Assembly: GCA_024693925.1 (NCBI GenBank) | Contig: JAILKH010000038.1 | Span: 1-48,416, forward strand | Source of the DNA: Lachnospiraceae bacterium | Lineage (GTDB): Bacteria; Bacillota; Clostridia; Lachnospirales; Lachnospiraceae | Direction: 5' to 3' | Length of the DNA stretch: 48,416 nt | Shown here: positions 14,838 through 23,843 of the stretch, piece after piece | Numbering within the stretch: the first letter of the stretch is position 1 | How the letters are laid out: every line of letters starts with the position of its first letter | Notes under the pieces: model-generated | What the model was told of the DNA's origin: nothing | What the model saw: only the letters and a program-made list of their open reading frames with translations | The model's database searches: none | Made by a program: the position numbers and the translations under genes

Positions 14838-16346
14838 ATGAGAAAGAGATTACTGTTAATTCTTACGGTGTTACTGACACTGACTATTGCACTGGGCGGG
14901 TGCTCAGGCAGAAAGGCAGGAGATTCTTCCAAGATAGTTGTTGGAATACCACAAGATCTTGAGGATAGTCTTGACCCACACAAAGCAACTGCGGCAGGAA
15001 CTAGAGAGGTGTTATTCAACGTGTATGAAGGCTTGCTTAAGCCAGATGAGAACGGAGATTTAATCCCTGCGGTTGCAAAAGAATACGAAGTTTCGGATGA
15101 TGGATTTACGTATAAGTTTATACTTCGTGAAGGAGTTAAGTTCCATGACGGAACCCCCGTAACGGCAGAGGATGTTAAATACAGTCTTGAAAAAAGTGCC
15201 GGTATGACGGGAGAAGAAACCCTCATAGCGGCTTTTTCCAACATTAAGGAAGTAAATATCGTGTCGGATTCGGAAGTTGATGTGGTTTTAAAGGAAAATG
15301 ATGTTGATTTTCCCGCTTATGCAGCCTCGGTAAATGCCTCGATAATACCTAAGGCTAATACCGCTTCGGATACAAATCCCATAGGTACCGGTCCGTATAA
15401 GTATGTGTCACGTTCACCGCAGGAGAATATCATAATGGAGAGTTTTGATGATTATTGGGGTGAAAAAGCATCTATAAAGAATCTTGAATTTAAGATTGAA
15501 TCCGGTGATTCAATGATAATGGATCTTAAGGGCGGTTCAATAGATATGTGTGCACGTATATCGGCTACGCAGATCGCTCAGCTGGGAGACGGATTTGATA
15601 TACATGAGGGAAGCATGAACCTTGTTCAGGCACTTTATCTTAACAATAAGGTTAAACCCTTTGATGATGTCAGGGTTCGCCAGGCTATGTGTTATGCCAC
15701 CGATACTCAGGAGATCCTGGATCTTGCCTTTGAAGGCTATGGTTCTCCCATTGGTTCTCAGATGTTTCCTTCCTTTGGGAAGTATTATATGCCTGAACTT
15801 GAGAATAAATATCCGGTAGATGTTGAAAAAGCCAAGAAGCTTTTGGCAGATGCAGGTTATCCGGACGGGTTTGATATGACCATCACCGTACCATCCAATT
15901 ATATACCGCATGTAGATACGGCACAGGTGCTTGTGGAACAACTTAAGAAAGTTGGTATCAAAGCCACCATTGATCAGGTTGAGTGGAATACCTGGTTAAG
16001 TGATGTCTATACGGGACGGAAATTTGAATCTACGGTTATAGGAGTTGATGCATCCTCCCTTACCGCAGATGCGCTTCTTGGAAGGTTCTATTCCTCCGCA
16101 GATAATAATTTTACCAATTATTCAAATCCGGAGTATGATAAGCTTTACGAAGAATCGCGCAAGACACTGGATGACGATAAGCGTACAGAACTCTATAAGC
16201 AGATGGAGACTCTGCTTGCGGAGGATGCAGCCAATGTATACATTCAGGATATGGCAGAATTTGTGCCTATGAATAAAAAGTTTGAAGGATATACCTTTTA
16301 TCCGCTTTATGTTCAGGATATAGCAAAGATAAAAATCAAAGAATAA
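14838..16346 (+). CDS. ABC transporter substrate-binding lipoprotein (peptide/nickel type, SBP_bac_5)
   Basis: This 502-aa lipoprotein has a signal peptide ending in the lipobox ALGGC (Cys22 is the predicted lipidated residue). The body is an extracellular solute-binding family 5 protein: the start block LDPHKATAAGTREVLFNVYEGL, the REGVKFHDGTPVTAEDV motif and a PIGTGPYKY block. It captures oligopeptides or a related ligand and hands it to the permease pair encoded next. The true ligand (dipeptide, oligopeptide or metal-chelate) cannot be read from sequence. It is the first gene of a five-gene operon driven from 14749. An AAGAGGAGA ribosome site precedes the ATG. Confidence 0.9.
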   Translation: MRKRLLLILTVLLTLTIALGGCSGRKAGDSSKIVVGIPQDLEDSLDPHKATAAGTREVLFNVYEGLLKPDENGDLIPAVAKEYEVSDDGFTYKFILREGVKFHDGTPVTAEDVKYSLEKSAGMTGEETLIAAFSNIKEVNIVSDSEVDVVLKENDVDFPAYAASVNASIIPKANTASDTNPIGTGPYKYVSRSPQENIIMESFDDYWGEKASIKNLEFKIESGDSMIMDLKGGSIDMCARISATQIAQLGDGFDIHEGSMNLVQALYLNNKVKPFDDVRVRQAMCYATDTQEILDLAFEGYGSPIGSQMFPSFGKYYMPELENKYPVDVEKAKKLLADAGYPDGFDMTITVPSNYIPHVDTAQVLVEQLKKVGIKATIDQVEWNTWLSDVYTGRKFESTVIGVDASSLTADALLGRFYSSADNNFTNYSNPEYDKLYEESRKTLDDDKRTELYKQMETLLAEDAANVYIQDMAEFVPMNKKFEGYTFYPLYVQDIAKIKIKE

Positions 16347-16402
16347 TAAAAAGGCGGGATAAAGACGGTTCCTGCAGTAAATAAATAAGAGGAGAGACAG
16401 GC

Positions 16403-17341
16403 ATGAAATACATCGGAAAGAAGCTGGCTACAATGTTAATTACGGTTCTGATAGTTACCATGCTTGTCTTTCTTGCTTTCAGGGTAATTCCCGGAGACCC
16501 GGTCAGTAATATGCTTGGAACCAGTGCTACCGAGGAAAAGGTTGCCAATCTAAGGGAACAATTGGGTCTTAACAGGCCTTTGCCCGTAAGATATATAGAA
16601 TGGGTCCGTGATTTCTTTTTCGGAGATATGGGGAAATCCTATACCTATGGAATGTCGGTTAAAAGTATGCTTGCAAGTAAGATTCCCATCACCATAACAT
16701 TAACGGTTATGAGTTTTATTCTGGTGGTTCTTATTTCGATCCCTCTTGGTATATATTGTGCCAAGCATGAGGATAAGTGGTATTCTAAAGCTATAGATGT
16801 TATTAATCAGATCACTATGTCGGTACCGTCATTTTTTGTGGGAATGATAATCACTTACATTTTCGGACTTGTTCTTAGATGGTTCCGGCCGGGGGCTTTT
16901 GTGAATTATAAAACCAGTGTTGTGGGATTTTTGGGATATCTGATCTTTCCCGCAATCTCAATCGCACTTCCCAAAGCGGCAATGACGGTTAAGCTGTTGA
17001 AAAGCTCGGTGCTTAAAGAAGGTAAGCTTGATTATGTGAGAACGGCCTACAGCAGAGGTAATTCAACGGATCAGGTGTTATATAAACATGTATTTAAGAA
17101 TGCGCTTATCCCTGTGATAACCTTTTTGGGAGTCACATTGGCGGATATGGTTGCGGGGTCTATAATCGTTGAGCAGGTATTTTCCATTCCGGGACTCGGG
17201 AGACTGCTCATAACCTCCATTTCCACAAGAGATTATCCTGTAGCCCAGGCTATTATTGCAATTATTGCCTGTATAGTTATATTTATAAACTTTATGGTTG
17301 ATATATTATATAAGGTGATCGATCCGAGGATAAGTAAATAG
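16403..17341 (+). CDS. ABC transporter permease, DppB/OppB-like
   Basis: This 312-aa inner-membrane protein has six spans. It carries the typical N-terminal pattern VFLAFRVIPGDPVSNMLG, then EKVANLREQLGLNRPLPVRY, and the EAA-like loop DYVRTAYSRGNSTDQVLYKHVFKNALIPV that contacts the ATPases. It forms the translocation path with the DppC-like protein encoded next. The ATG follows AGAGGAGAGA. The gap to the binding-protein gene is 56 bases and no terminator was seen in it. Confidence 0.92.
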   Translation: MKYIGKKLATMLITVLIVTMLVFLAFRVIPGDPVSNMLGTSATEEKVANLREQLGLNRPLPVRYIEWVRDFFFGDMGKSYTYGMSVKSMLASKIPITITLTVMSFILVVLISIPLGIYCAKHEDKWYSKAIDVINQITMSVPSFFVGMIITYIFGLVLRWFRPGAFVNYKTSVVGFLGYLIFPAISIALPKAAMTVKLLKSSVLKEGKLDYVRTAYSRGNSTDQVLYKHVFKNALIPVITFLGVTLADMVAGSIIVEQVFSIPGLGRLLITSISTRDYPVAQAIIAIIACIVIFINFMVDILYKVIDPRISK

Positions 17342-17370
17342 CTGATCCGTGAAAGATAAGATTTGGGAGA

Positions 17371-18180
17371 ATGGCTCAAATGCAGAAGTTTAAAAGTAAT
17401 CAAAAATTATATATCGGTGCCTTCATAACCGGGATCATGCTGCTGCTTGCGCTTACAGGTACGGTTTTTACACCTTATGATCCGAATGCAATGGATACTA
17501 CCGCAAAGTTTGGCAGTATATCCTTAAAACATATAATGGGGTGCGATAATTTCGGGCGTGATATCTTCAGCAGGGTTCTTGCGGGTTTAAGTACGACCAT
17601 GAGTGTGGCAATGGGAACGGTTCTTATAGGGATTTTTTTCGGTACCTTGATCGGAGCATTTACAGGGTATTTCGGAGGCATGCCGGATGAGATCCTCATG
17701 AGAATTAATGATGCGGTACTTGCTTTTCCTTCGTTGCTTCTTGCATTGGTTTTTATAAGTATAATGGGTCCCGGCAAGTTTAATGTAACAATAGCGCTCG
17801 GAATTCTTTTTATACCGGGATTTGCAAGGATAATGAGAGGCGAGTTCCTAAGGTGTAAGAATCTTGATTATGTTCAAAGCGCCAGGCTTATGGGAGCTTC
17901 CGATCTTCGGATAATGTTTGTTCATATACTTCCCAATACCCTTCAGGTTATGCTTTCCACGGTGGCAATAGGCTTTAATAATGCGGTTCTTGCGGAAGCC
18001 GGGATGAGTTTTTTGGGTATAGGTGTACAGCCGCCGGACTCAAGTCTGGGACGTATGCTTTCGGAGGCACAGACATATTTGTTTATTAAACCCGGATATG
18101 CAATAGTTACAGGTATGACAATAGCGTTGTTGATCCTTGGTTTTGCGATGCTGAGTGAGGGGCTCGAAAAGAATGCTTGA
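17371..18180 (+). CDS. ABC transporter permease, DppC/OppC-like
   Basis: This 269-aa membrane protein is the second permease. It has the family hallmark HIMGCDNFGRDIFSRVLAGL in the first periplasmic segment, five or six spans and the EAA loop DYVQSARLMGASDLRIMFVHILPN. The C-terminal GMSFLGIGVQPPDSSLGRML block is also typical. It lies 29 bases after the DppB-like gene. Its stop overlaps the start of the first ATPase gene by 8 bases, so the two are probably translationally coupled. Confidence 0.92.
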   Translation: MAQMQKFKSNQKLYIGAFITGIMLLLALTGTVFTPYDPNAMDTTAKFGSISLKHIMGCDNFGRDIFSRVLAGLSTTMSVAMGTVLIGIFFGTLIGAFTGYFGGMPDEILMRINDAVLAFPSLLLALVFISIMGPGKFNVTIALGILFIPGFARIMRGEFLRCKNLDYVQSARLMGASDLRIMFVHILPNTLQVMLSTVAIGFNNAVLAEAGMSFLGIGVQPPDSSLGRMLSEAQTYLFIKPGYAIVTGMTIALLILGFAMLSEGLEKNA

Positions 18181-18964
18181 TGTTATAGATCTAAATATAG
18201 AATTTCATGATCATTTAACTCCGGAGACAGTAGTTTATGATTTTGATCTTCATCTTGAAGAAGGTGAGATCGTAGGTATAGTCGGTGAGTCGGGCTCCGG
18301 TAAATCCATGTCTGCCTTGGCTATAGCAGGTCTTTTATCGCGTAAGCAGATGAAGAAGAGAGGGCAGATAATCTTTGACGGTGTGGATCTTCTTACCTGC
18401 AGCAGAAATATTTTAAGAAAGTATCAGGGGAAAGATATATCCATGGTCTTTCAGGAGCCTATGACCTCCTTGAATCCGGTAAAAAAAATAGGCTGGCAGG
18501 TAGGAGAAAGTCTTCGGATTCATACGGAGCTAAAGGAAGAGGAGATTCATGACAGAGTTATTAAGATGATGGAGGATGTTGAACTCCAAAATCCGGAGGA
18601 GTTATATGATAAGTATCCTCATGAGCTTTCGGGGGGGATGAGACAGAGAGTGATGATCGCTGCGGCCCTGATAACGGAACCGAAGATACTTATCGCAGAT
18701 GAGCCGACAACGGCGCTGGATGTAACTGTACAGGCGCAGATACTTAAGCTTCTTAAACGTATAAATGAGCAAAGAGGTACGGCAATATTATTTATATCTC
18801 ATGATCTGAGTGTTGTAAGGAAACTCTGTAAACGGGTTCTGGTAATGTATAAGGGCAGGATAGTGGAGAGCGGTCCGGTAAATGAAGTATTTAACGCTCC
18901 CACGCAGGAATATACCCGTAAGCTGATAAAGGCAATCCCCAGGATGGAAAAACTTAGTATTTAA
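18173..18964 (+). CDS. ABC transporter ATPase, DppD/OppD/NikD-like (short form)
   Basis: The 263 residues contain Walker A GESGSGKS (38-45), the Q loop (VFQEPMTSLNP), the signature LSGGMRQR, Walker B ILIADEPTTALD and the H loop FISHDLS. The start is placed at ATG 18173, behind GTGAGGGG; a GTG at 18155 is the ribosome site itself. The protein stops soon after the nucleotide-binding domain and lacks the C-terminal oligo_HPY extension with its cysteines found in OppD/DppD (about 320-340 aa). In length it resembles NikD, so nickel or a metal-chelate remains a possible substrate. Confidence 0.92.
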   Translation: MLDVIDLNIEFHDHLTPETVVYDFDLHLEEGEIVGIVGESGSGKSMSALAIAGLLSRKQMKKRGQIIFDGVDLLTCSRNILRKYQGKDISMVFQEPMTSLNPVKKIGWQVGESLRIHTELKEEEIHDRVIKMMEDVELQNPEELYDKYPHELSGGMRQRVMIAAALITEPKILIADEPTTALDVTVQAQILKLLKRINEQRGTAILFISHDLSVVRKLCKRVLVMYKGRIVESGPVNEVFNAPTQEYTRKLIKAIPRMEKLSI

Positions 18965-18982
18965 ATTGATAAAGAAAGAAAA

Positions 18983-19753
18983 ATGGAAAATAATAGAGGA
19001 ATAATAAATGAAGACAATATAATATTAAGGGTTTCACATCTTAATTCGTATTATAAGGAAAAGACCGATCGTTTTGGTTCGGTATCTGTCAGAAAGCAGA
19101 TACTTAAAGATGTTTCCTTTGATATCGAAAAGGGTAAGATAGTGGGGCTTGTCGGTGAAAGCGGGTGCGGAAAATCAACTCTTGCCAAAACCATATTGGG
19201 TATTGTTAAGGATTATGATGGGACAGTGGAGAAAAAATGTGAGGGAATACAAATGGTTTTTCAGGATCCCTACGGTTCTCTTAATCCTGCAAAGACCATA
19301 GGGTGGATCCTTGAGGAACCCCTTAGGATAAGAGGTGAATTAAAGGACCCGGAGAGAAATAGACGGGTATCCGAGATGATCCGTAAGGTAGGCCTTGATG
19401 ATTCATATCTTGTAAGAAAACCCGGGGAATTATCGGGAGGTCAGCGACAGCGTATATGTATTGCCCTGGCACTTATGATGGAACCCAAACTTATTATTGC
19501 GGATGAACCTGTTTCCGCACTTGATGTGACGGTACAGGATCAGATACTTAAGCTTTTATTAAAACTTAACAAGGAGCTTGGGGTCGCCATATTGTTTATA
19601 TCTCATGATCTTAAGGTTGTGTATTCCGTTTGCAGTCGTGTTATGGTTATGAAAGACGGAGAAATTATAGAACAGGGGACGGATGAAGAGGTGTATAAGG
19701 ACCCTAAACATCCCTATACCAAACAGTTGTTAAGCTCGGTTTTAATGGATTAA
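18983..19753 (+). CDS. ABC transporter ATPase, DppF/OppF/NikE-like (short form)
   Basis: This 256-aa ATPase has Walker A GESGCGKST (58-66), Q loop VFQDPYGSLNP, signature LSGGQRQR, Walker B LIIADEPVSALD and H loop FISHDLK. It would form a heterodimer with the preceding ATPase and power the permease pair. Like its partner it ends near the nucleotide-binding domain without the C-terminal oligopeptide extension. The ribosome site is weak (AAAGAAAGAA). It is the last gene of the operon. I see no strong terminator after it, only a promoter at 19765. Confidence 0.92.
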   Translation: MENNRGIINEDNIILRVSHLNSYYKEKTDRFGSVSVRKQILKDVSFDIEKGKIVGLVGESGCGKSTLAKTILGIVKDYDGTVEKKCEGIQMVFQDPYGSLNPAKTIGWILEEPLRIRGELKDPERNRRVSEMIRKVGLDDSYLVRKPGELSGGQRQRICIALALMMEPKLIIADEPVSALDVTVQDQILKLLLKLNKELGVAILFISHDLKVVYSVCSRVMVMKDGEIIEQGTDEEVYKDPKHPYTKQLLSSVLMD

Positions 19754-19764
19754 ACATAAGGGAT

Positions 19765-19793
19765 TTGTGTTTTTTGTGTGTATATTGTATAAT
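19765..19793 (+). promoter_or_regulatory. Promoter of the 139-aa unknown gene
   Basis: TTGTGT (19765-19770), 17-base spacer, TATAAT (19788-19793). It gives a leader of about 145 bases. A small hairpin, AATACA with TGTATT, lies at the start of the leader. Confidence 0.6.
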
Positions 19794-19942
19794 ACACCTA
19801 ATGTATTGGGTAATTTGGACGATAAATATTATGGGGATGGGGATACCATTATATTTAGTTGTGCGGAAATACAGGATTATTGAGAGATAATGCTGTTTTT
19901 ATTGCATCGGACAATTTATACCGGTATAAAGGGGATGATATT

Positions 19943-20362
19943 ATGAAAATTAACGGATATGTACAATATGATCCGAACAGTATCAGAAGATCAAATGAGT
20001 TAAATGACAGGAATACGGATATAGCGAATCCTTCATCGAAGGTTATCATAAGCGACAGGGATGACCGGGAAGCTGTAAAAGCTGTAAACGGAGCCGATAC
20101 GGATAAGGGTACCGATGTTTCTTATGACAGAAAAGCATCCGGGGCAAACGGAGATATAAATGAGATCGCTTTCAGGCTCAGGACCTCCGATGGATTTAGT
20201 TCCATAGACAGACTGGATATTACCGGAAGCTTTGATTTTACGAAAGCGTATTCGGATCTCGAGAAGGATGAGTCCCTGGAACAGTACCAGTATTTTGTTG
20301 GTGATAATGTGGTGGTTGATGACTCCGAAGACGGGATAGTTATCCAAAAGTCCGGATTTTGA
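19943..20362 (+). CDS. Polar 139-aa protein of unknown function
   Basis: I do not recognise this protein. It has no signal peptide or membrane span, is rich in Asp, Ser, Asn, Arg and Lys, and appears largely disordered in the first 80 residues; the rest (DGFSSIDRLDITGSFDFTKAYSDLEKDESLEQYQYFVGD) looks more ordered. The ATG at 19943 is chosen because AAAGGGGATGA lies just upstream; a longer frame begins at 19859 but its extra codons fall in the leader. It has its own promoter and terminator, so it is a single-gene unit. The composition resembles small regulatory or adaptor proteins, which is only an impression. Confidence 0.65.
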   Translation: MKINGYVQYDPNSIRRSNELNDRNTDIANPSSKVIISDRDDREAVKAVNGADTDKGTDVSYDRKASGANGDINEIAFRLRTSDGFSSIDRLDITGSFDFTKAYSDLEKDESLEQYQYFVGDNVVVDDSEDGIVIQKSGF

Positions 20363-20438
20363 CAGATTAATATAAGGCTTTGGAATTATTTTATGAGGGA
20401 TATCTGTTAATTGTATCCTGACATATATATTTAATATG

Positions 20439-20466
20439 ACCTCTTGCCGGCAGCAGGAGGTTTTTT
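20439..20466 (+). terminator. Terminator after the 139-aa unknown gene
   Basis: ACCTCTTGC (20439-20447) pairs with GCAGGAGGT (20453-20461), one G-T wobble, followed by TTTTTT. Confidence 0.88.
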
Positions 20467-20487
20467 AATCTTAAAGGGAAAATGCTT

Positions 20488-20988
20488 ATGTTTGATATGT
20501 TTTATCCCGATGAATGCGCTTCTTCGGCGTATTTGATCGATTATAAAGGAATGTATGAACAGGGATACAGAGGTATAATTTATGATATAGATAACACTCT
20601 GGTGCCCCATGGAGCACCGGCTGATGAAAGGGCTGTTAAGCTGTTTGCCGGATTAAAGAAAATGGGGTTTGATTATCTTGTTTTATCAAATAATAAGGAG
20701 CAAAGAGTAAAAAGTTTTGCACTTGACATCGGAGCCCAATATATATATAAGGCAGATAAACCTCGTAAACGAGGTTATATAAAAGCCATGGAAATGCTGG
20801 GTACGGATGTTAAAACCACGCTGTTTATAGGAGATCAGCTTTTTACCGACGTGTGGGGAGCGAAGAGATGCGGGATACGGAACATACTGGTCAAACCTAT
20901 AGATAAAAAAGAGGAGATACAGATTGTATTGAAGAGAAGGCTTGAGAGAATAGTTATGTATTTTTATTTCAGGAAACATAAAGCCTAA
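20488..20988 (+). CDS. YqeG family HAD-IIIA-type phosphatase
   Basis: This 166-aa protein carries the HAD motifs in order: I, YDIDNTL (catalytic Asp pair); II, LSNN; III, the Lys of KADKPRKRG; and IV, GDQLFTDVWGA. The short length and the opening FYPDE are typical of YqeG proteins, soluble phosphatases with an unclear physiological substrate. The second ATG (20488) is preferred over 20482 because AAAGGGAA (20473-20480) would be too close to the first. In many Firmicutes yqeG neighbours aroE-type genes, as here. No terminator separates it from aroE, so they may be cotranscribed. Confidence 0.92.
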   Translation: MFDMFYPDECASSAYLIDYKGMYEQGYRGIIYDIDNTLVPHGAPADERAVKLFAGLKKMGFDYLVLSNNKEQRVKSFALDIGAQYIYKADKPRKRGYIKAMEMLGTDVKTTLFIGDQLFTDVWGAKRCGIRNILVKPIDKKEEIQIVLKRRLERIVMYFYFRKHKA

Positions 20989-21056
20989 AGTGTATAAGAA
21001 AAATCACACAGGAAAGGAAGAGCGGTCACCGGCTGTCCGGGGAAGCGTTAAATAAG

Positions 21057-21929
21057 ATGAATATTAACGGCAAAACAACAGTATTTGGAATAATAGGAGA
21101 TCCGATAGAACATACCATGTCGCCTTTTATACATAATATCATTTCCCGGGCTGTGGGAATTGATGCGGTATATGTTCCTTTTAGGGCAAACGGAGATATG
21201 GTTAACATAACTAAGGGATTATATGCACTGGGAGTCAAAGGGATAAATGTGACGGTTCCGTATAAGACGAAGATCATTCCCCAGCTTTATATGGTTGAGG
21301 AGGTTGCACAGAGGATAGGTGCTGTGAATACTCTTAAATATACTGAAGAAGGTTACAAAGGATATAATACCGATATTCTCGGATTGGACAGGGAGCTTAT
21401 CAAGGAAGGGATATCTCTTGATAACAGGAATGTTGTAATTCTTGGGGCGGGAGGAGCTGCCAGGGCGGTTGCTTTTATGTGTGCGGGGAAAGCGGTTTCT
21501 TCCATAACCATAGTAAACAGGACGCTTGCCAAGGCGGAATCCATTAAAGAAAGTCTGGTTGAGTATCTGATCGCAAAGGGTAATTTTTCCCTTGGAGAAA
21601 AGATATATGTTATGACTGCGGAAGAACTAAAACAAAGAGGGGAGGGCGGATATGTTGCATTTCAATGTACCAATGTGGGACTTTCGCCCAAGGTTGATGA
21701 ATGCGTGATATGCGACGAGGCCTTTTATGAGAAGGTGGAGATCGGTATAGATCTTATATATAAGCCCGCCAGGACCCGTTTTATGAAATACGTGGAGGAA
21801 GCCGGCGGAAGGGCCTTTAACGGCTTGAGGATGTTGATATATCAGGCAGTCTGTTCTTATGAAATATGGAATGATATCAAGGTCCCCGATGAAGTTGTGG
21901 GTCTGATAGAAGAAAAGATGTTGAAATGA
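21057..21929 (+). CDS. aroE: Shikimate dehydrogenase AroE
   Basis: This 290-aa enzyme reduces 3-dehydroshikimate to shikimate with NADPH. Visible motifs are GDPIEHTMSP (substrate-binding serine region), GINVTVPYKTK with the catalytic Lys, GAVNT, the dinucleotide loop GAGGAARAV and the C-terminal NGLRMLIYQAV. The ribosome site is weak (GGGGAAGCG), yet the ATG at 21057 fits the family start. It is followed after 22 bases by aroK and then aroQ, so three steps of aromatic amino acid synthesis are clustered. Confidence 0.95.
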   Translation: MNINGKTTVFGIIGDPIEHTMSPFIHNIISRAVGIDAVYVPFRANGDMVNITKGLYALGVKGINVTVPYKTKIIPQLYMVEEVAQRIGAVNTLKYTEEGYKGYNTDILGLDRELIKEGISLDNRNVVILGAGGAARAVAFMCAGKAVSSITIVNRTLAKAESIKESLVEYLIAKGNFSLGEKIYVMTAEELKQRGEGGYVAFQCTNVGLSPKVDECVICDEAFYEKVEIGIDLIYKPARTRFMKYVEEAGGRAFNGLRMLIYQAVCSYEIWNDIKVPDEVVGLIEEKMLK

Positions 21930-21951
21930 TCGTGATAAAAAGAGGTTAAGG

Positions 21952-22488
21952 ATGAAAGGAAATATTTGTCTTATAGGATATATGGGATCGGGTAAGACTA
22001 CCCTTGGGAAAATGCTTGCACAGGAGCTTGATAAAACCTTTGAAGATACGGATGCCCTTATTGTGGATAAGGAGAAGAGAAGCATTCCCGAAATATTTGA
22101 GAAAGAAGGAGAACAGTATTTCAGAAATCTTGAGACGGAAACTCTCAGGGCCATTATAGGAGCCCTTGATAAAGATAAAGCTTTAAAAACAAAAGGAATT
22201 ATCCTTTCCACCGGCGGGGGGATAGTTGTAAATGAGAAAAATCATGGGCTGTTAAGACAACTGGGAACGGTAATATATTTAAAGGCAGGTGCGGATACTT
22301 TATACAGAAGAGTCGGGAGGGATGAGAACCGGCCCCTTCTTAAAACAGAGGATGTTTATAAACGCATTGTAGAAATGCTTAAGATCAGGGAACCGATTTA
22401 TGAAAAGGCTGCAGATATCATAATTGAAACCGATGATCAAAGTCCCGTGGACACGATTAAAAACATAATAGAAGTTGTAGCTTTGTAA
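21952..22488 (+). CDS. aroK: Shikimate kinase AroK
   Basis: This 178-aa kinase phosphorylates the 3-OH of shikimate with ATP. It has the P-loop GYMGSGKT (9-16), the DTD motif that binds shikimate and Mg (FEDTDALI), LSTGGGIVV and the lid arginine region GRDENRPLL. The ribosome site AAGAGGTTAAGG lies just ahead. A promoter for the next gene (TTGTAG at 22475) sits inside its last codons. Confidence 0.95.
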   Translation: MKGNICLIGYMGSGKTTLGKMLAQELDKTFEDTDALIVDKEKRSIPEIFEKEGEQYFRNLETETLRAIIGALDKDKALKTKGIILSTGGGIVVNEKNHGLLRQLGTVIYLKAGADTLYRRVGRDENRPLLKTEDVYKRIVEMLKIREPIYEKAADIIIETDDQSPVDTIKNIIEVVAL

Positions 22489-22503
22489 AAAAAGGTTTAT
22501 AAT
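22475..22503 (+). promoter_or_regulatory. Putative aroQ promoter within the end of aroK
   Basis: TTGTAG (22475-22480), 17-base spacer, TATAAT (22498-22503). Confidence 0.6.
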
Positions 22504-22588
22504 ATATGGATGTACGGTTAAAAATCGTTATTTGTTGTATGATTTGATTTTCTGTTAGTGTTGTGGCAAATTGTATTAAGGAGAGATT

Positions 22589-23041
22589 ATGAAGATACTT
22601 GTAATTAACGGTCCGAATTTAAATTTTTTGGGAATAAGAGAGGTAGATGTTTACGGAAGGGAAGATTATGATTTTCTCCGTCAGAAGATTCTTAAGAAGG
22701 CAGCTCAGGAAAATATAATAATAGAGATTTTCCAGAGCAATTATGAGGGAGCCATTATAGATAAGATCCAGGAAAGCTACAGTGATCAGACGGATGGTAT
22801 AGTTATAAATCCGGGAGCATACGCTTATTACAGTTATGCCATACATGATGCGCTCATATCTATTCCTACCCCGAAGGTTGAGGTTCATATTGCGGATATA
22901 ACCCACAGACAGGAGGAATGGAGACGTCATTCCATAACTGCAGCTGCATGTAATAAATTTATTAAAGGCCGTGGCCTTGAAGGTTATTGTGATGCCATTG
23001 ATTATCTTATAGAAGATTATAAAAACAAACAAAATAAATAA
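22589..23041 (+). CDS. aroQ: Type II 3-dehydroquinate dehydratase AroQ
   Basis: This 150-aa enzyme dehydrates 3-dehydroquinate to 3-dehydroshikimate. Type II signatures are visible: NGPNLNFLGIREVDVYG with catalytic Tyr22 and Arg17, QSNYEGAIIDKIQE, INPGAYAYYSYAIHDAL and VEVHIADI with the catalytic His. The ribosome site AAGGAGAG precedes the ATG. The usual HAREEFRR-like block reads THRQEEWRRHS here, a modest variation. It completes the aroE-aroK-aroQ set, which supplies chorismate precursors. Confidence 0.94.
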   Translation: MKILVINGPNLNFLGIREVDVYGREDYDFLRQKILKKAAQENIIIEIFQSNYEGAIIDKIQESYSDQTDGIVINPGAYAYYSYAIHDALISIPTPKVEVHIADITHRQEEWRRHSITAAACNKFIKGRGLEGYCDAIDYLIEDYKNKQNK

Positions 23042-23127
23042 ACCTGTAAAAAGTTCTTGAAATATAGTTGATGATAGTATAAACTGTTTGAGGAATATTT
23101 GTGTTTGTGCAAGGAGGATAATATTTT

Positions 23128-23685
23128 ATGATATCAGCAGGCGATTTTAGAAATGGCTTAACTGTTGAGATGGACAATGGAATTTTCCAGATTATAGAAT
23201 TCCAGCATGTTAAACCCGGTAAGGGAGCAGCGTTTGTCAGGACTAAGTTGAAGAATATAATCAGTGGCGGGGTGGTTGAGAAATCTTTTCGTCCCACTGA
23301 GAAATTCCCACAGGCTCGTATCGACAGAAAAGATATGCAGTATCTTTATTCAGATGGGGATTTGTTTAATTTTATGGATGTAGAGTCATTCGAACAGATA
23401 GCACTGAATCAGGAGACTATCGGTGATGCACTTAAGTTTGTTAAGGAGAATGAGATGGTTAAGATCTGTTCTCATAACGGAAATGTGTTTGCTGTGGAAC
23501 CTCCTTTGTTCGTTGAACTTGAAATAACCGAGACCGAACCCGGCTTTAAGGGTGATACGGCAACGGGTGCTTCCAAGCCCGCCGTTGTTGAAACGGGAGC
23601 AACAGTATATGTTCCCCTGTTTGTTGAACTCGGTGATAAGATTAAGATCGATACCCGTACGGGAGAATATCTCTCCAGGGTGTAA
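23128..23685 (+). CDS. efp: Translation elongation factor P
   Basis: This 185-aa factor relieves ribosome stalling at polyproline stretches. It has three OB-type domains. The loop that reaches the peptidyl-transferase centre is PGKGAAFVR with Lys32 at the tip, the residue modified in lysine-type EF-P proteins (as 5-aminopentanol in Bacillus). The C-terminal [16 protein letters not shown] block is standard. AAGGAGGA lies upstream. No modification enzymes (EpmA, EpmB or EarP type) are in the window. It ends at a strong terminator. Confidence 0.97.
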   Translation: MISAGDFRNGLTVEMDNGIFQIIEFQHVKPGKGAAFVRTKLKNIISGGVVEKSFRPTEKFPQARIDRKDMQYLYSDGDLFNFMDVESFEQIALNQETIGDALKFVKENEMVKICSHNGNVFAVEPPLFVELEITETEPGFKGDTATGASKPAVVETGATVYVPLFVELGDKIKIDTRTGEYLSRV

Positions 23686-23700
23686 TAACTTAGAACTTGA

Positions 23701-23732
23701 AAGCTTCTTCCAAAACGGAGGAAGCTTTTTTT
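23701..23732 (+). terminator. Terminator after efp
   Basis: AAGCTTCTTCC (23701-23711) pairs with GGAGGAAGCTT (23717-23727), one G-T wobble, followed by TTTTTTT. Confidence 0.9.
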
Positions 23733-23843
23733 GTGTCTGAATACAGTTGGCAGAATTTGTCCGTTTATAATCCGGTAAAGTTAAAAAACCATGTCAGAGA
23801 AAGCCTGTTGAGAATGATTATGGATAACGTAAAGGAGAACAGG

